NCBI GenBank assembly: GCA_028583685.1
Contig: JAMXIF010000231.1
Location: 176,110-240,109, forward strand
Origin: Petaurus breviceps papuanus
Lineage: Eukaryota; Chordata; Mammalia; Diprotodontia; Petauridae
Direction of reading: 5' to 3'
DNA length: 64,000 nucleotides
The notes beneath the pieces are model-generated. The model was not told the DNA's origin. It did not search any database and saw only the letters and a list, made by a program, of their open reading frames with translations. Below are positions 10,051 to 23,110 of the stretch, piece by piece. The position numbers and the translations under genes are program-made. Every line of letters begins with the position of its first letter. The stretch's first letter is position 1.

Positions 10051-11972
10051 TAGTGCTGGAGGCAGAATTTGAACACAGTCCTCTAATTCCAGGACTTTTC
10101 CCATGGTACCAGTCGCTGAGAGAATGTTTTTACTGAAGTCTTCCTGGGATGTTAGATCATGGTGTGGGTTCTTGAGTATATGTTAGAAGAAAGCACTCTC
10201 TGACTGATCCTGCCAGACTCCAGTAGGTTCAAGGCTGGGTCTGACAATTGACTCAGTATACATTACCTGGAGACCAGCCTAGAAAAGTACAGAGACATAC
10301 CCTTAGGCACAAGAAGACTTGCCTTTGGCAGCTGCTAGCAAGTGTCTGAGGTAGTAGCTGAACTGGTCTGCCTTACTTTAAGCCTAGACTTCTAGGCCCT
10401 TCACCAAGCTGTCTCAAAGACTCTGGCTAAGGGAGGAACGTGGGCTTCCCATGTAGTATGTGAAGATACAGTTCCTCCCTCTTTTCTTCTTTCCTGGGAG
10501 TCTCTGGCCAAGCAGTCAAATTATCCCCAATTTCTTTCTCTTTTCTGTAAATAGCCCATAGCCTTTTTCCTATTCTCTTCCCTGCTGGCTGGTATTGAGG
10601 CCTTGGGTGTTGAATGTCTCCTATGGTACATCTTTTGGGGGTTGGTTCTCAGAATCTCCCGCTCCCTTCCCAATCTTGCAAAGGGTATCAATCCATTTCT
10701 CTTCTTCTCTCTTTTCTTCCTTTTATGCTTGGGAGCTTGTCGAATTCTTGGTCTTGTGACTCTTCACATAGAACACATGTATCTGAGATAATTTTGATAT
10801 GAGCTTTGAACTATTTTGGATTTATAGGCTTCCATTGGATCATAATTTCACCAAAGTAGTCCATAGGTTCTGGAGTTAGCCTGTGATTCACTCATTTTGT
10901 TTCACTCCTTTCTCAAGGTGTGCATATGGGAGAGAAAGGGAGGGAGAGGGAGAGGATGGGGTTCCTGGGGAGAGACTGGGCGTCCTTTATTTCTAGGACT
11001 TTATTGCCAAATGTTCCTAAAGGTTTGGAAAAGGCTTAATGGGAAGGAGGATGGGGGCTTAGAAGGTTCTCCCCTTCCTTCCTTCCTTCCTTCCTTCCTT
11101 CCTTCCTTCCTTCCTTCCTTCCTTCCTTCCTTCCTTCCCTTAGAAGCATCATTACCAACAAGGTTTCTCAGCAGGTCAGATCTCCCAGAGTGATTTCCCT
11201 GCATACCAAAGCCTCATGAAGGTTTCTAATCCCCCAAGGTAGAAATGACTTCTCTCTCCATGAACTCCCAAAGCCCACAACGAGCCATAGCCAGAAGCCA
11301 GCGAAAGGCCCCAGTACAGGGGGGAGGAGCCTGGGGATGGGGGTGCAGGAGGCCCGCCATCTTTCCTGACTTTCTCTTTTAGTCCGTGATGTGGAGATGA
11401 GGCGCACACACAGCTTTCACCCATTCCTTTCTATGGGCCAAGTCCATGTCATCAAACTTTCTCTTCATGCAGAAGATCTGTGAGGAATAACAGAGTGGCC
11501 AGGACCTTATCGGAGGCAAGCGTCTCTGAAGAAGAAAAGTATCTGGAGGAGCTTCCTTCACTCTATTCTATGGGAAACAGCCCGTATAACCAAACACTCG
11601 ACGTCTTTGAATTTGGGAACTGAGAGAGGAGAAGCCAAGGATGGGCTGGGGGTGGGGGCTGAATTCTGAAGTCAGAGATTTTAGGGTTTAATGTTTCAGC
11701 AACAGTCTTTCCATCTCCTAGATTATATTCAGACCCAACAGGGGAGGGGCTGGACTCAGAGCACTCTAACCATCGTGTGGGGGAGCTGGTGGAAGATCGG
11801 ACTGTTTTCTGGGCAATCACCCTTTGGGTACCAGTGAGGAAGCTTCGACCTCTTAGAGAAAGTCCATCCCCTATGTTTTCCAAGAGTGACAAGGTTGTAG
11901 CATAGGCAGAGTGCCACCTGGTGGGAAATGTGGGTATTACACTGCGTCCCTGAGCAATGGCTACAGTGACCT
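10051..11972. other. Intergenic stretch, no gene recognised
   Basis: Between the SPP2 5' end and the HAL1 copy. It contains a (CTTC)n microsatellite near 11073-11138 and an anonymous AT-balanced sequence. Short open frames here show no family signature. Confidence 0.6.
11073..11138. repeat. (CTTC)n tetranucleotide microsatellite
   Basis: About 16 near-perfect CTTC/CCTT units. Confidence 0.98.
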
Positions 11973-11975
11973 GAT

Positions 11976-14699
11976 TTCTTTTTTTCTTTTTTAGTTTACA
12001 TCATTCATTTACACAAGAATTTGAGTTAAAATTTTCTCACCATTTTTAGCCTACCCACTACCCTAAAACAGCAATCCTACTGAATATCTCCTCCCCCCAA
12101 TCTGCCCTAAATTATCCCCAATCATTATTATAATAATAAATTTAAACATTTGATTTTAAAACTTTGAATTCCAGATACTTTTCCTACCTCCCTTGTCACC
12201 CACCCTTACTGGGAAGACAAGCAATTCAATATAGGTTGTACATATGTAGCTATGCAAAACATTTCCATAGTGGGTATATTGTGAAAGACTGATTATATTT
12301 CCCTCTATCACATACCACCCCCACTTGTTCAATTCTATACTTTGATCCTATCTCTTTTCAAAAGTGGGTGCTTCCAACTTCACTCCCCCAAACCTGCCCT
12401 CCCTTCCATCATTCCCCATCTCATCCTCTTCTCCCCTACTCTCCTAGGGTGAGATACCCTATTTAGTGTGTATGTCACTCCCTCCCTAAGCCAAATTCAA
12501 TGAGAATAAGGTTGACTCATTCCCTTTTTGCCTTCCTGTTTTTCTCCTCCACTGTAACAGTTTTCCCTTGCCTCTTCTATATGAGATAATTTACCCCATT
12601 CTGTCTGTCCCCATCTCCTCTCATTATATTCCTCTCTCACCTCTTAATTTCATCTTTTAAGTATCATCCCTTCCTATTCAATTGGTCCTGTGCCCTCTAT
12701 CTATGTATACCTGTAAACATATATACACACATTCACATATGTATTCATATGCCCATATACCCTCCTATATAGACATGTATATATATATATATATTTGTTT
12801 ATTTATTTTCCCTTAAACTATTCTCATATTGAGAAAAGTTTCATTAGTTACAATGATCATTTTTCCATGTAGAATGTAAATAGTTCAACTTTGATAAGTT
12901 CCTTATGATTTCTTTTCCCCGTTTACCTTCTCATGCTTCTCTTGCTTCTTGTGTCTGAATGTCAAATTTTCCATTCAACTCTGGTTTTTCATAAAGAATG
13001 CTTCAAAGTCCTCTATTCCACTGAATGACCATATTTTCCCCTGAAACATGATAGTTTTGCTGGGTAGGTGATTCTTGGTTTTAATCCCAGCTCCTTTGAC
13101 CTCTGGAATATCATATTCCAAGCCTTTTGATCCCTCAGTGTAGAAGCTGCCAGATCCTGTGTTATCCTGATTGTGTTTCCACAATATTCAAATTGTTTCC
13201 TCCTGGATGCTTGTAATATTCTCTTCTTGATCTAGGGACTCTGGAACCTGGCTATAATATTCCTAGGAGTTTTCTTTTTGGGATCTTTTTAAGGAGGTGA
13301 TAGGTGGATTCTTTCAACCTCTATTTTGCCATCTGGCTCTAAAACATCAGGGCAGTTTTCCTTGAGAATTTCTTGAAAGATAATTTCTAGGTTCTTTTTT
13401 TGATCATGGCTTTCAGGTAGTCCAATAATTTTTAAATTATCTCTCCTGGATCTATTTTCCAGGTCAGTGGTTTTTCCAATGAGATATCTCACATTGCTTT
13501 CTATTTTTTCATTTGTTTGGATCTGTTTAATAGTATCTTGATCTCTCATAAAGTCATTAGCTTCCATTTGTTCCAATCTAATTCTGAAGGAATGATTCTC
13601 TTCAGTGAGCTTTTGAGATTCTTTTTCCATCTGGCAAATTCTGCTTTTTAAGGCATTCTTCTCCTCATTGCCTTTTTGAGCTTCTTTTGCCATTTGAGTT
13701 AGTCTATTTTTTAAGGTATTATTTTCTTCAGTCAGGTTGTTGACACTCATTTCATAATTTTCTTGCATCATTCTCATTTCTGTTCCCAATTTTTCCTCCA
13801 CATCTCTTATTTGGTTTTCAAAATCCTTCTTAAGCTCCTCTATGGCCTGTAACCAGCTCATATTTTTCTTGGAAGCTTTTGGTGCAGGCGTTCTGACTTC
13901 ATTGTCTTCTTCTTGTTCCATGCTTTGATCCTTTTTGTCCCTAAAATAGGAGACTAATATCAGATTCCTGTGCTTGTTTTGATTCCTTTGCTTGCTCATG
14001 TTGCCACTCAATTACTTGACTTTTGAGCTTTTTGCCACAGTAGAACTCTGCTACTAGAGAGGGGGGCTTTGTCTCAATTTGCTCAATTCTCAGCTGCTGG
14101 AGCTTTTACTTGGTAGCCTTCTCTGAAGCCTCCCCATGCTCTGGCAAACTGATCATGTACCCCAGGATCTCCACCCTAGAGAGCAATCCAGATCCAAGCA
14201 AGTTAAAGCAAGAGTGATTACACCTCAGACTGGTCACTTGGTCCCCCTACAATCGGCAGGCCAGGAGCTCTGAAGCAGCCACATGGCAGCAGCTGCACGG
14301 CCGTGGCACCTCAGTTGCTTCTTCCTCCAGGGGGCAAAGGCTGGACTGCACTCCCACACTCCCGGTTCCCAAAGTCCACACTGCACTGACCTCTCACTTT
14401 GTCTGTAGCATCTATGGGTTGATAATTCTTCAAATCACCACAGCTGCTGGTGATCCGAAGTCCCTCCAGTCGGTGGCTGGTTGTGGCTGCCCTGAGGCTA
14501 AAACCTTGGGCTTGTGTGGGGCTGGGCTTGGCTCCCAGAGTGCCAGGTTGTCTTTAGTGGGATGTTAGCTTCTCTCTGTCATTTTGTGGGTTCTGAAGCT
14601 CCAAAGTTTGTTTAGAGTCATCTTTAATATGAATTGGAGGAGGTGGAAGCAGGAGCTGCATGGAAGTCCTGTTTCTACTAAGCCATCTTGACTCTTCCC
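11976..14699 (-). mobile_element. HAL1 (half-L1) retrotransposon, near full length, minus strand
   Basis: Read on the minus strand: a GTCAAGATGG-type 5' end at about 14690, a GC-rich 5' UTR, ORF1 (13999 down to about 12975), then about 1 kb of 3' UTR ending in an A-rich tail near 11980. No ORF2 reverse transcriptase or endonuclease follows, which is the defining layout of HAL1, mobilised in trans by L1. A 9-bp candidate target-site duplication TGACCTGAT flanks it (11967-11975 and 14700-14708). A sister copy lies at 34272-37114 on the other strand. Confidence 0.87.
12975..13999 (-). pseudogene. HAL1 ORF1 remnant (L1 ORF1p-like RNA-binding protein)
   Basis: A long charged coiled coil (KKDFENQIRDVEEKLGTEMR; repeated TQMAKEAQKG / CQMEKESQKL heptads) is followed by the RRM entry ENRSRRDNLKIIGLPE. 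The frame meets a TAA at 13289-13291, just after RIHLSPP, where the sister copy has GAA. The C-terminal domain continues in other frames to FFMKNQS near 12978. ORF1p is a trimeric nucleic-acid chaperone of the L1 particle. This copy is not functional. Confidence 0.85.
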
Positions 14700-14708
14700 T
14701 GACCTGAT

Positions 14709-17700
14709 GTCTTCATAGAGCTGTAGGGAGAGCTGCACCCAAGTCACACAGCCAACAAGGCCCTCTGTGGGGACTGATGTCATACATTAGCATTCGTCTC
14801 TCTTCCAGACTGTGAACGCCAAGGAAACGTCAAATATTATTCACCTTAGTACATTCATTCTGTGCCTCGAACATATACAAAACTCAATCAATATCTGTCA
14901 AGTATATTATGTGTATATGTATACACGTGTGTTTGTGCACACACACGTGCATCCACACATTCATATTCAGAGAAAAACTCCCCATCCAGTAGTAAGCAGT
15001 CTGGGATTACAGGTAGGTAGAGGGGCACTACACATGTCATCCATACATCTCAAGAAAATGAAAAACTAATTGGTTGTTCCAAGCCAAGCACTGAGCCATG
15101 GTTGGCTCCCTCATCAGTCAGCCTCAATTGCACAAATTCCAGGGAATTTTTTGTGCCCAATTTCATCTCCACAATAAGCAGAGATGCACTATTTAGGAGC
15201 AGAGAAAATGAAAGGACTGAAGATAAGAATTTGCAGATGAATTCTTTCACTCCCAGGAATCAAGCCTTCCTTGTGCTAAATGGTCGTTTCTCTTTATGAT
15301 TGAAATTTGGATATTTAAAAAGCACATTTCCATTTAAGATGTAAATCATCTCCCATTATTCTCTGTTCATCATGCAAGAATCTCTCCAATGCTGACTTTG
15401 CACTACCCAGGGGCCAGTGAGAGCTTGGTCATCACTCTTTCTCTGTTTTCTGAAGGAAGAAGTACTAAATAGAATTAGTTACAAAGTAAGAAGAAGGCCC
15501 CCTTCCCACCCATGTCAGGGCTTTGCCAGAAGGCACTGCTAGGTGGGGTGTGGCCCTATTTTCCTTTGAGAAGATTTCTTTTCCAGAGCTTGACCATGTT
15601 TGGAAGGGAAAGGGGACAAGGGAAAAAAATCAAAGGTTTGGACTCTAGGTCTTTATGCCTCTTCTGCCCATGGCATTCTAGAGCTAGAAAGGAGTCGCGC
15701 TAACTGTCGAAACCATTGCATTTTCCCAGAGAGGGGAAGGAAGCATTTTCCCCAGGGTCAACCAGCTAGTTAGTGAATGGAGTGGGGTTCAGGTGTAGAC
15801 TTCTATATCCTCACTCTTACAAAGATGCTAGCCAACTAGAATGTTTTTGTGTTTTTCTTTAAACAACAAGAAAGTTATGGCTGGCTAGAGGAAGGTTTTA
15901 AAGAGTTTCAGTGACTACCAAAAAGGAGTTTGCTGTAGTTGCAAGACTCCCTTCAGTTTTCAGACTCCAGATACTTGGCTCCTATAGGGGATGTTGGGAA
16001 TGAGTAGTAATTTCAGGATCCATGCCAGGCTGCCTAGGGCTAGAATGAAGAAGGAGCTGGATGGTAAGAAAGTGGGATAACTCAGGACAGAGGACTTGCC
16101 TTCAAATTTCAGTGTTGCTACTTCCTAGTTTTGTGAGCTCTCAATTTTCTCATTTGTAAAATGGCAGAATTATACCACGTGATCACTAAGGCTTTTCCAG
16201 GTTAAATTCTATGAACTAGGAACAGGAAAGTTTTTCATCTGGCATACTCAGTGCACTACCCTCAATTATTTCTGGTGTTCCAGCAAACCCAAATCAGTTA
16301 CTGATCCACACTCCATGCTTTCTGGCTGTTATACCTTTGCTAATTCTTCCTTATTTCCCATGCCCTTTTATATTGATTAAAACATCATTCAAAGCTTTGT
16401 TCAAGTATTGCCTCCAGGTATTGCTAGAAGCAGTCTTTCCTTCCTTTGAACAAACCCAGTAAGCAGAAAGGTAATAATTTAATGCATTAGAGGTCTCTGG
16501 ATCAACCTTCTACTATATTGTGATTTTATTTGGTGATTACTACTTTCATTGAATTATGGTATATAAGGATACATTTCAGATTTTTGCACTTGTTTGGTCG
16601 CCAACTTCTGGGGCTTTCCCATTATTCCTAGCTAATATTTATTCAAACAGTCTCTTATAAATAGAACTTCAAATATATATTTTAAGTAGATAAAACATGT
16701 ATTAAGCACTTACTGGTCTCAGGGCTGGGGGCACAAAAACAAGCAAACAAAAAGATAATCCCTGATCTTAATGGTTTTACATTCTAAAGGGGGAAGATAA
16801 CATATAAAAGAGAGCAAAAAGTAGTGGAGAGAAAGGAATTAGAGAAAGGAGAAAGGTTGGGAAATGGTGCAAGGAATCATGGACTGAGCCAGATTGTGAT
16901 GCCTGGCATTAGAACCTCAAATGGAGGCTCTGGGAATGAACTCACCAATCAGAGGAGGAAACCACAGAGGCAAAAACACTGACAACATCAGAAGGCAATG
17001 TGGTGGAGATTGGGAAAAAGCTCAGAAAGTAATGAGGCTGAAGCAGGTGTGCAATGATGTCTGCACCATGACAACCCTAGAGTCATCACCTGGTCATCCC
17101 TTACTTTCATGTCTATTTAACTTGCCAATAATCAATTTGTCATTAGTTTACATGTCAAAAACCCTGCCTGAAGGTATTAGTATTAGTTTTCCCCCATAGA
17201 AAATGATATTTTAAATATATATATGTATAATATTTTAAATATGCACCAATATACATCATACACATCTATGGTGTATATACATGTGTATGTGCATGCATGT
17301 TCATGTGTGTGTGTGTGTGTGTGTGTGTGTATCCTATATTTCCTGTTGGTTAGTTTCTGCTTTTCTTTTGTGGTGACAATTTCTATTACTTTTCAGAAAT
17401 TACATACTAGCTTCTCTTTTTATTTCTCCATCTTGGCAAAAAGTCTAGTGTGATTTCACTTGGAGCTTTTTGGTTTGTGAAATGGTTCATCTGAATTGCT
17501 CCAAAAATCCTCTCCAAATCCCAGATACTGTAGATTTTGTTGACTACATTTCTAGGTGATTTAAACTTATGGTTTCTCCATGATTGTGTCCCATGGATTC
17601 TAGCAACCTCTATTTTTGGCTCCTTTATGTGATACAGGGAATTATCTTTTGTGTGTAGCAAGTTTTTGGCTGGAATGGCTTCTCCCATGAATCTGGTCAG

Positions 17701-17900
17701 GCACTGAAATTCTAGCTTCTACGTTGGTTTGCACTTTGATCCAAAATTCACTGGACATGACTTTCTTCAGCCAATCTTGGTACACTCCTGTGTAACATAA
17801 TTTCATTCATCCAGTGGTTTCAAGCATTCTTTTCCTTCCGAACTTTGATTATCTGAGTTTGTTTGCACTTAGTTCAATGCTCTTAACAGACTAATTCAAT
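14709..17900. other. Intergenic stretch, no gene recognised
   Basis: Contains a short CA/TG patch at 14925-14965, TA/TG microsatellites at 17215-17330, and otherwise anonymous sequence. A 93-codon minus-strand open frame at 17407-17688 ends next to an LTR fossil; I do not recognise it and do not call it a gene. Confidence 0.5.
17302..17330. repeat. (TG)n microsatellite
   Basis: TG run following an AT-rich TATG stretch. Confidence 0.95.
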
Positions 17901-17919
17901 AGAGGTTTTCTCACCTGAC

Positions 17920-18590
17920 AAAGGTATAAGGTAAGAGAAATGATTATTTTCTATTATATTAATAGCAGATTGTCTTATTCTATTTCCTCATTCAGGGACC
18001 AGTCCCTGCAAGTCAGTCAGTCTCTGAAGGATATTGTTGATAGATGTGATTGCCCAAATTCTCTGGGAACATGAGCCTCAATCTTAGTGGGAACCCTACC
18101 CAACTAGGAGACCTTACTTCTGTTGAGTGTGAACAGAATCTAATCTAATTCTAACCCCAAAGCATCAAGTCTATGGTCCCATAGCTCTTCCATTAGAGTT
18201 TAGGGTAACTCAGATCATGAAGGAGAAAACCAACCACAGAATCCAATCCAATCCAGATGGATTCCTTTGTCTAGATTGTTGGGGGGCAGCAGAGTCTCAT
18301 GATCAAACCATGTTCTCAGCAGGAGCTGAAGGTTTACAGCTCACCTCCCCATTTGAAATTCCACCCCCTCATGAATTGTTCACCAATCAGGGTTGATTTT
18401 CACTTGTCAGGGGTACCTCCTTTTTCAAAGGTATTTAAACATTCAGTGATCTCCATGATTTGGTCATTGGTTATGCAAAGAGACCACTGATCTCAATTTA
18501 TTATCAGCTAGTCTAACTAATTAATTATTAATTACTCAGAAATTGCATCTGTTGGACTTTTCATTTGTTTCAAAGGATTAGAGTAGTTAG
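17920..18590 (+). mobile_element. Solo LTR-like fossil, ERV, copy 1 of a local family
   Basis: Shares blocks in order with 24500-25015 and, inverted, with 25265-25760: a CACCAATCAGGGTTGATT promoter-type block, a TATTTAA box and a TTACTCAGAAA terminal block. Bounds are approximate. No gag, pol or env seen beside it. Probably old, judging by divergence between copies. Confidence 0.6.
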
Positions 18591-20239
18591 GTTGCTTTAG
18601 TGGGGTGAGGTGATTAACTTACCACGTCCCCTTCACCATACTCATATCTGATTTACTGAAATACATTGCTCAGAGGTTTTTTTTTTTTTAGTTTTTTCAT
18701 ATTTTGTTAGGAGATAAGCAATGTTCAGGTTGTCTTGCTAAGTTCCATTGAATATCACTAGTTTGGAATCTTAAAAATATTTCAGATCTGCTGGTCTTGA
18801 CTTTCCTTTATTATTTGTTTTTGCCACTTTTGAGTATTTGTTCTTGATCTAGGAAGTTCTATTCCTCTGAGAATCTGCCAATTAATTAGCATTGCCCACT
18901 CTGCTGTCAAATCTCATATTCTTTCTATTCTCTCATCATCCATGAGTTGATGTGTATTTTTATATATGACATTTTTATTGCAGTGTGTGTGTGTGTGTGT
19001 AGAAAGGTGATTTTTTTCCTGTAAAGATGGCTCACTTTGCCCTTTTCTGCTATTGCATGTTTGTTAGTTTCCATGATGTGGGGGGGCTTGGTGACTGTTC
19101 CCTTAGCCATCTTGGTTTACCTAAGAAGAGGATCATGCCCTTTTCACAGTGTTAGATGGCTGTGCAACATGTTCTGTGTGGCTGGCGTTGCCCAGGGGGT
19201 CTCATTGAAGTTGAGCTCAAAGTCCTGGCCAAGAGCATGGAGGGCTTTCATGATTCAGTGCTAGGGTTAAGTGGACTTTGGGCTATTGCTGGGCATTTCC
19301 TAGTACTGCTTGTTCTCAGAAAGCCAACAAACAGATTCTCTGGCAAAAGTGCCCTCTTCGTTTTCATCGAAACAGGTTGACTTAGAAACTTAAATATTTG
19401 CATTTGCTCTTTTTGCTTATTTGGGGCTTCTTTACCATGATGATCTCGGGAGGCTGGCTGGGGAGAGGGAGCAGCTGGATTCTTTCAGCTTTGCTGCAGA
19501 AAGTCGCACATTAGCCACCATCTCTGTGTTTCGGATTTTATGCATTTCTCTTTTAGAAGGTTCAAGCTCATACAGCCTGCACCCTTCTCCCTTGAAATAA
19601 GCTCTGATCTGCTCAGTTCCCCATTTGTTTATGCCCTCATGTATAACTCAGTCTTCTGTAGATCAGCAGGTCAGCTCAAGCTGTCATCATAAGAGGTGGT
19701 GGAGTACAGGAGAAAGGGAACAAAACTCGGAAACATGGGACGTAGATGGGCATCCTGAGTCTGCCATTTAATCCCTGCCTGGGCAGACCCACATGAACCC
19801 TGGGGGCCCTGCTAGCTCTCTGTTGATGGTCCTATGAACTCTTATTTCTAGAGCTCCTTAAGGTTCATAAAATGCTCTCCTGAAAAACACCCGGTGAGGT
19901 ATAAAAAGCAATCAGTCTTGGTCCCATTTTGCAGATGAGAAAGCTGAGATTGTGAGATGTTAATGAACTTGGCCGAGGTCATAGAGCCAAACTAGGCCTT
20001 CTGCCTCCATCCAGGGCTTTGCCTACTCTAAGGAAATGCTCAACTTGGGGTAGTCCTGTAGCCTTTGCCAAGCACTTGACGCATATCTCCTTTGTTCCTT
20101 GCAACAACTGTGAATTGTTGTTACCATTTTAAAGGTGAAACAGAGGCTGAGGCAGGTAAAGCGACTCCTTGTCTGGCATCACACAGATAGTATGGGTCAT
20201 GGTCTTCCCACATTGCCTATAATTCCACTCTCCACACCA

Positions 20240-20490
20240 TTGGTGGTGGTTTTGTTTTTAAATAATTTTTATTGATACCTTTGGTGCTTTTTTCTTAATA
20301 TCACCATAATCTCTCTCAGCAACCCTCCCCCTACCAGAAAGCTGTCCCATACAACAATAATACTTTTTAAAGAATGAAATAAAAAGAAACTAAACTAGTC
20401 ACTATATCAAAACCTCTGAAAATGTATGCAGCATTCCCCACCTGTAAGACCCCATCTCCACACAGGAGTCAAGGTGGGAGTGTCTTCTGT
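20240..20490 (-). repeat. LINE 3'-end-like repeat, antisense (family unresolved)
   Basis: AATAATTTTTATTGATACCT followed by CCATACAACAATAATACTTT and an A-rich block. Resembles antisense 3' ends of marsupial LINEs; I cannot assign the clade. Confidence 0.5.
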
Positions 20491-21477
20491 CTCTGCTTTT
20501 GACCCTGCTTATTTTTAGTCATCTTATAATGCTCACTTTTGATTATTAAATGAAACTCATTCATTGAATGAAGTGAAATTATGTTAGGCAGGAAATGTGC
20601 TGGGACTGTCTGAAGAGATTCACTGATGTCCTGTGCATCTCAAGTAAAACAAGAAAGCTAGTTTGAAACCTATACCTTCAAGTGCCTGGACATGGGAGAA
20701 GAGGCCAGCTAATTCTCCAAGAGGGAGTCACATGGCAGGAGGAGAGGCAGGGCAGGAGAGGCTGCTCATCTACCCCTTGGCCAGAGGCTAATCTTTGGAA
20801 TATTGAAGGGTCAGGAGATTGTGCCCCTGGGATAGTCAGTAGAAGGCTCTTTATCAGGAACTCCAAACACATGTTTCCTTAGGCAACAGACTCTCCCAGG
20901 AACCCAGCAGAAGCTATACAATGATGAAGAATTTCATGAGGAGACCTCAGAGGGAGGAAAAAACTTTCATCCAATCCCAAGCTGTGAATTGGCTGCCTGT
21001 GATCTCTAAGCACATGAACCTGGAGCCCACCTCCCCTTGGACTGTTGGTGCTTGTAGGGGAGTGTGTCCCAGACTTTTAGGGGATCTTTTGTACTGGCTA
21101 TTTTTACCAGACCGCCAATAGTCAGGCCAAGCAGCTAATTAAGTCTGGCTGGCTAATTGATGCCAACTGATAACCAATGAGGAAACATACCAGTGGGTAC
21201 CTGTGAGCCACAGTGCTAGGTGAACTGCCCTTAAACCCAAGGCTGCCCCTAGATCCCTGGGAAAAGTGGTCAGCTGCTCTCTGGGAACCCAGTTTAGCAG
21301 TGTAATAGGGGATTTGGCATAGTAGACTCAGAGGCTGCCCTCCACTTGTGTGACTGGAGAAAGGTTAGACATCAAGGACACAGGACAACAGGTGGAGAGT
21401 CCAAACCACAGTCCAAGTGCCTGTGGAATGTTAAAAACTGGCAGGAACAACACATACACAGAGAAGCAAATGTAGGA

Positions 21478-21660
21478 TCATAAATATTGAATTGGATGGG
21501 ACCTCAGAGAGCTTCTAAGTCCAACTTTCTGATTTTACAGATGAGGAAACTGAGGCTTAGTGAGGTGAATGGCTTACCTAAGGTCATAAAAACAGTAAGT
21601 AATTTGAATTTTAATCTTGTGGTTCTAAGTTCAGCATGATTCCTACTGCATCATTATATA
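21478..21660 (-). repeat. CORE/MIR-type SINE, antisense
   Basis: GATCATAAATATTGAATTGG, TTTTACAGATGAGGAAACTG, AGGCTTAGTGAGGTGAATGG: the reverse complement of the SINE core and tail. Confidence 0.75.
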
Positions 21661-21959
21661 GGAAAGAGAAAAAAAGGGAGGGCACCAGCAACTGGAGTCT
21701 TCAGGAATTTCTACAGGGGGTGGCACTTGAATTAAGCCAAGCACTAACAATCAGAGGTGACACAGGAATGCATCTCAGGTGGGGTTGGGGGAAGTTTGAG
21801 TAAAGGTACAGGTGGGGATGCAATGAGTGTTGCTGGGCCATTGGGGCCTCAGGTGACCCAAGACAGGAGATTCAGAATCAGAAGACTGGCCTCCTCTGCT
21901 CTTCAAGAGAGCTGGTGATGCTCTCAAGACCACATAGAATATATCTAAAGACCACTGGA

Positions 21960-22090
21960 TGTGGGACTGGAGGACCTGGGTTTGAAGCCTGAGTCTGGCA
22001 TGTCACCTTGGGCAAGTCACTTCCTTTCCCTGGGCCTCAGTTTCTTCATCTCTAAAGTCAGAGGGTTGGACTAGATGGCCTTCTAGCTGT
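21960..22090 (+). repeat. CORE/MIR-type SINE
   Basis: GGGACTGGAGGACCTGGGTT, CTTGGGCAAGTCACTTCC, CTCAGTTTCTTCATCTCTAA and GTTGGACTAGATGGCC in order. Confidence 0.8.
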
Positions 22091-22109
22091 GTCTGGAATC
22101 TTCTTTTTT

Positions 22110-23110
22110 CATAATTAAAAAAGTTTCAGTTTCAAATAATCTCTCTCCCTCCATCCCTCCTCTACCCACCAAGAAGGCAAGCAATATGATATGTTATACC
22201 TGTGGAGAAATATACCATTATACATAGTGTTGTAACCACCATTTTTGGGAACTTTTCCTCAACCCCCTTCTCTATCAAGCTAACCAGCCTAACACCTGTA
22301 CTCCCAGTCCCCTAGGAAATTTATCAACAAAACAGACCTAGCTCACCAGAAAGGCCCGCCAAGTCAGACCTGTCCAAGCCTGCCACAAAAACCCACCAAG
22401 CAGAACACCACAGCCCCTCACCCTTACCTAGGAACCAATCAGGGGATTTTTACTGTTTGGATAACTGACAGGTGGTTAGGTAACAACTGATTGCTACCTT
22501 TTGGCTTCTGTTTTTTCCCTACTTGCTCAAGTTGTAGTTTCTCCTTTTTAACAGTTATGTTGTGGCTTTTGTCTATAAAAGCTCTGGGAATATGCATCTC
22601 AAGGCTGCCTGATTTGGGTACATGACCCCTGGCAATCACCAGCTTCATTAAGCTCCACTATTAAAACTCAACTTAAAATGATTAATGGTCTCACATCGCT
22701 GATTTCTCGTTATAAGAATAGGAAGTCACACAAAACATCTCAATGTTAGCTGTGTTGCAAAAAACAAACAAACAAAACCAAACAAACAGAAAACAAAACC
22801 CCAGAAAGATAAAGTGAAAAAACAATCTGCTTCAATCTGTACTCAGTAGTTCCTAATTTCTCTCTTTGGGGTGGATAACATTTGCTCCCATGAGTGCCTT
22901 GGAATTGTGGTGGGTCACTGCCTTGATCAGACTAGCTAAGCCTTTCCCAATTGATCATCATTACAATGTTGCTGTCATTGTGTACAATGTTCTCTCGGTT
23001 CTGCTTGCTTCCCTTCACGACTGCTCATATAAGCTTTCCCAGGTTTTGCTGAAGCCATCTCCTTCGTGATTTCTTACAGCCCAATAGTATTAGATTGGGA
23101 GTCTTTGGAA
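22110..23110 (-). repeat. LINE 3'-UTR-like repeat, antisense, split by an LTR
   Basis: The two arms (about 22110-22230 and 22731-23110) read like one antisense LINE 3' region, with CAAGCAATATGATATGTTAT on the left and CTCGGTTCTGCTTGCTTCCC and CAATAGTATTAGATTGGG on the right. An LTR fossil separates them. Confidence 0.55.
22231..22730 (+). mobile_element. Solo LTR fossil, ERV1-like (gammaretrovirus-type)
   Basis: Starts TGTAACCACC and ends near AAGTCACA. Contains an AACCAATCAGG CCAAT-type box and a CTATAAAAGC TATA box downstream, in LTR order. No coding remnants beside it. Inserted into an older LINE. Exact ends uncertain. Confidence 0.65.

Larger units (their letters stand above)
18660..22090. 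other. Intergenic stretch with SINE/LINE debris, no gene recognised
   Basis: Holds a TG run at 18982-19000, a LINE 3'-end-like segment near 20250-20480, CORE-SINE copies at 21478-21660 and 21960-22090, and anonymous sequence. Overlapping short open frames at 19037-19380 have no recognised relative. Confidence 0.5.

Noticed and set aside
17407-17688. A 93-codon minus-strand open frame next to an LTR fossil
   Set aside because: I could not recognise the protein, and nearby frames are closed. Left as an unresolved fragment.
19037-19380. Overlapping short open frames that look like a possible processed pseudogene
   Set aside because: No parent gene recognised on either strand and no poly(A) tail or flanking duplication seen.
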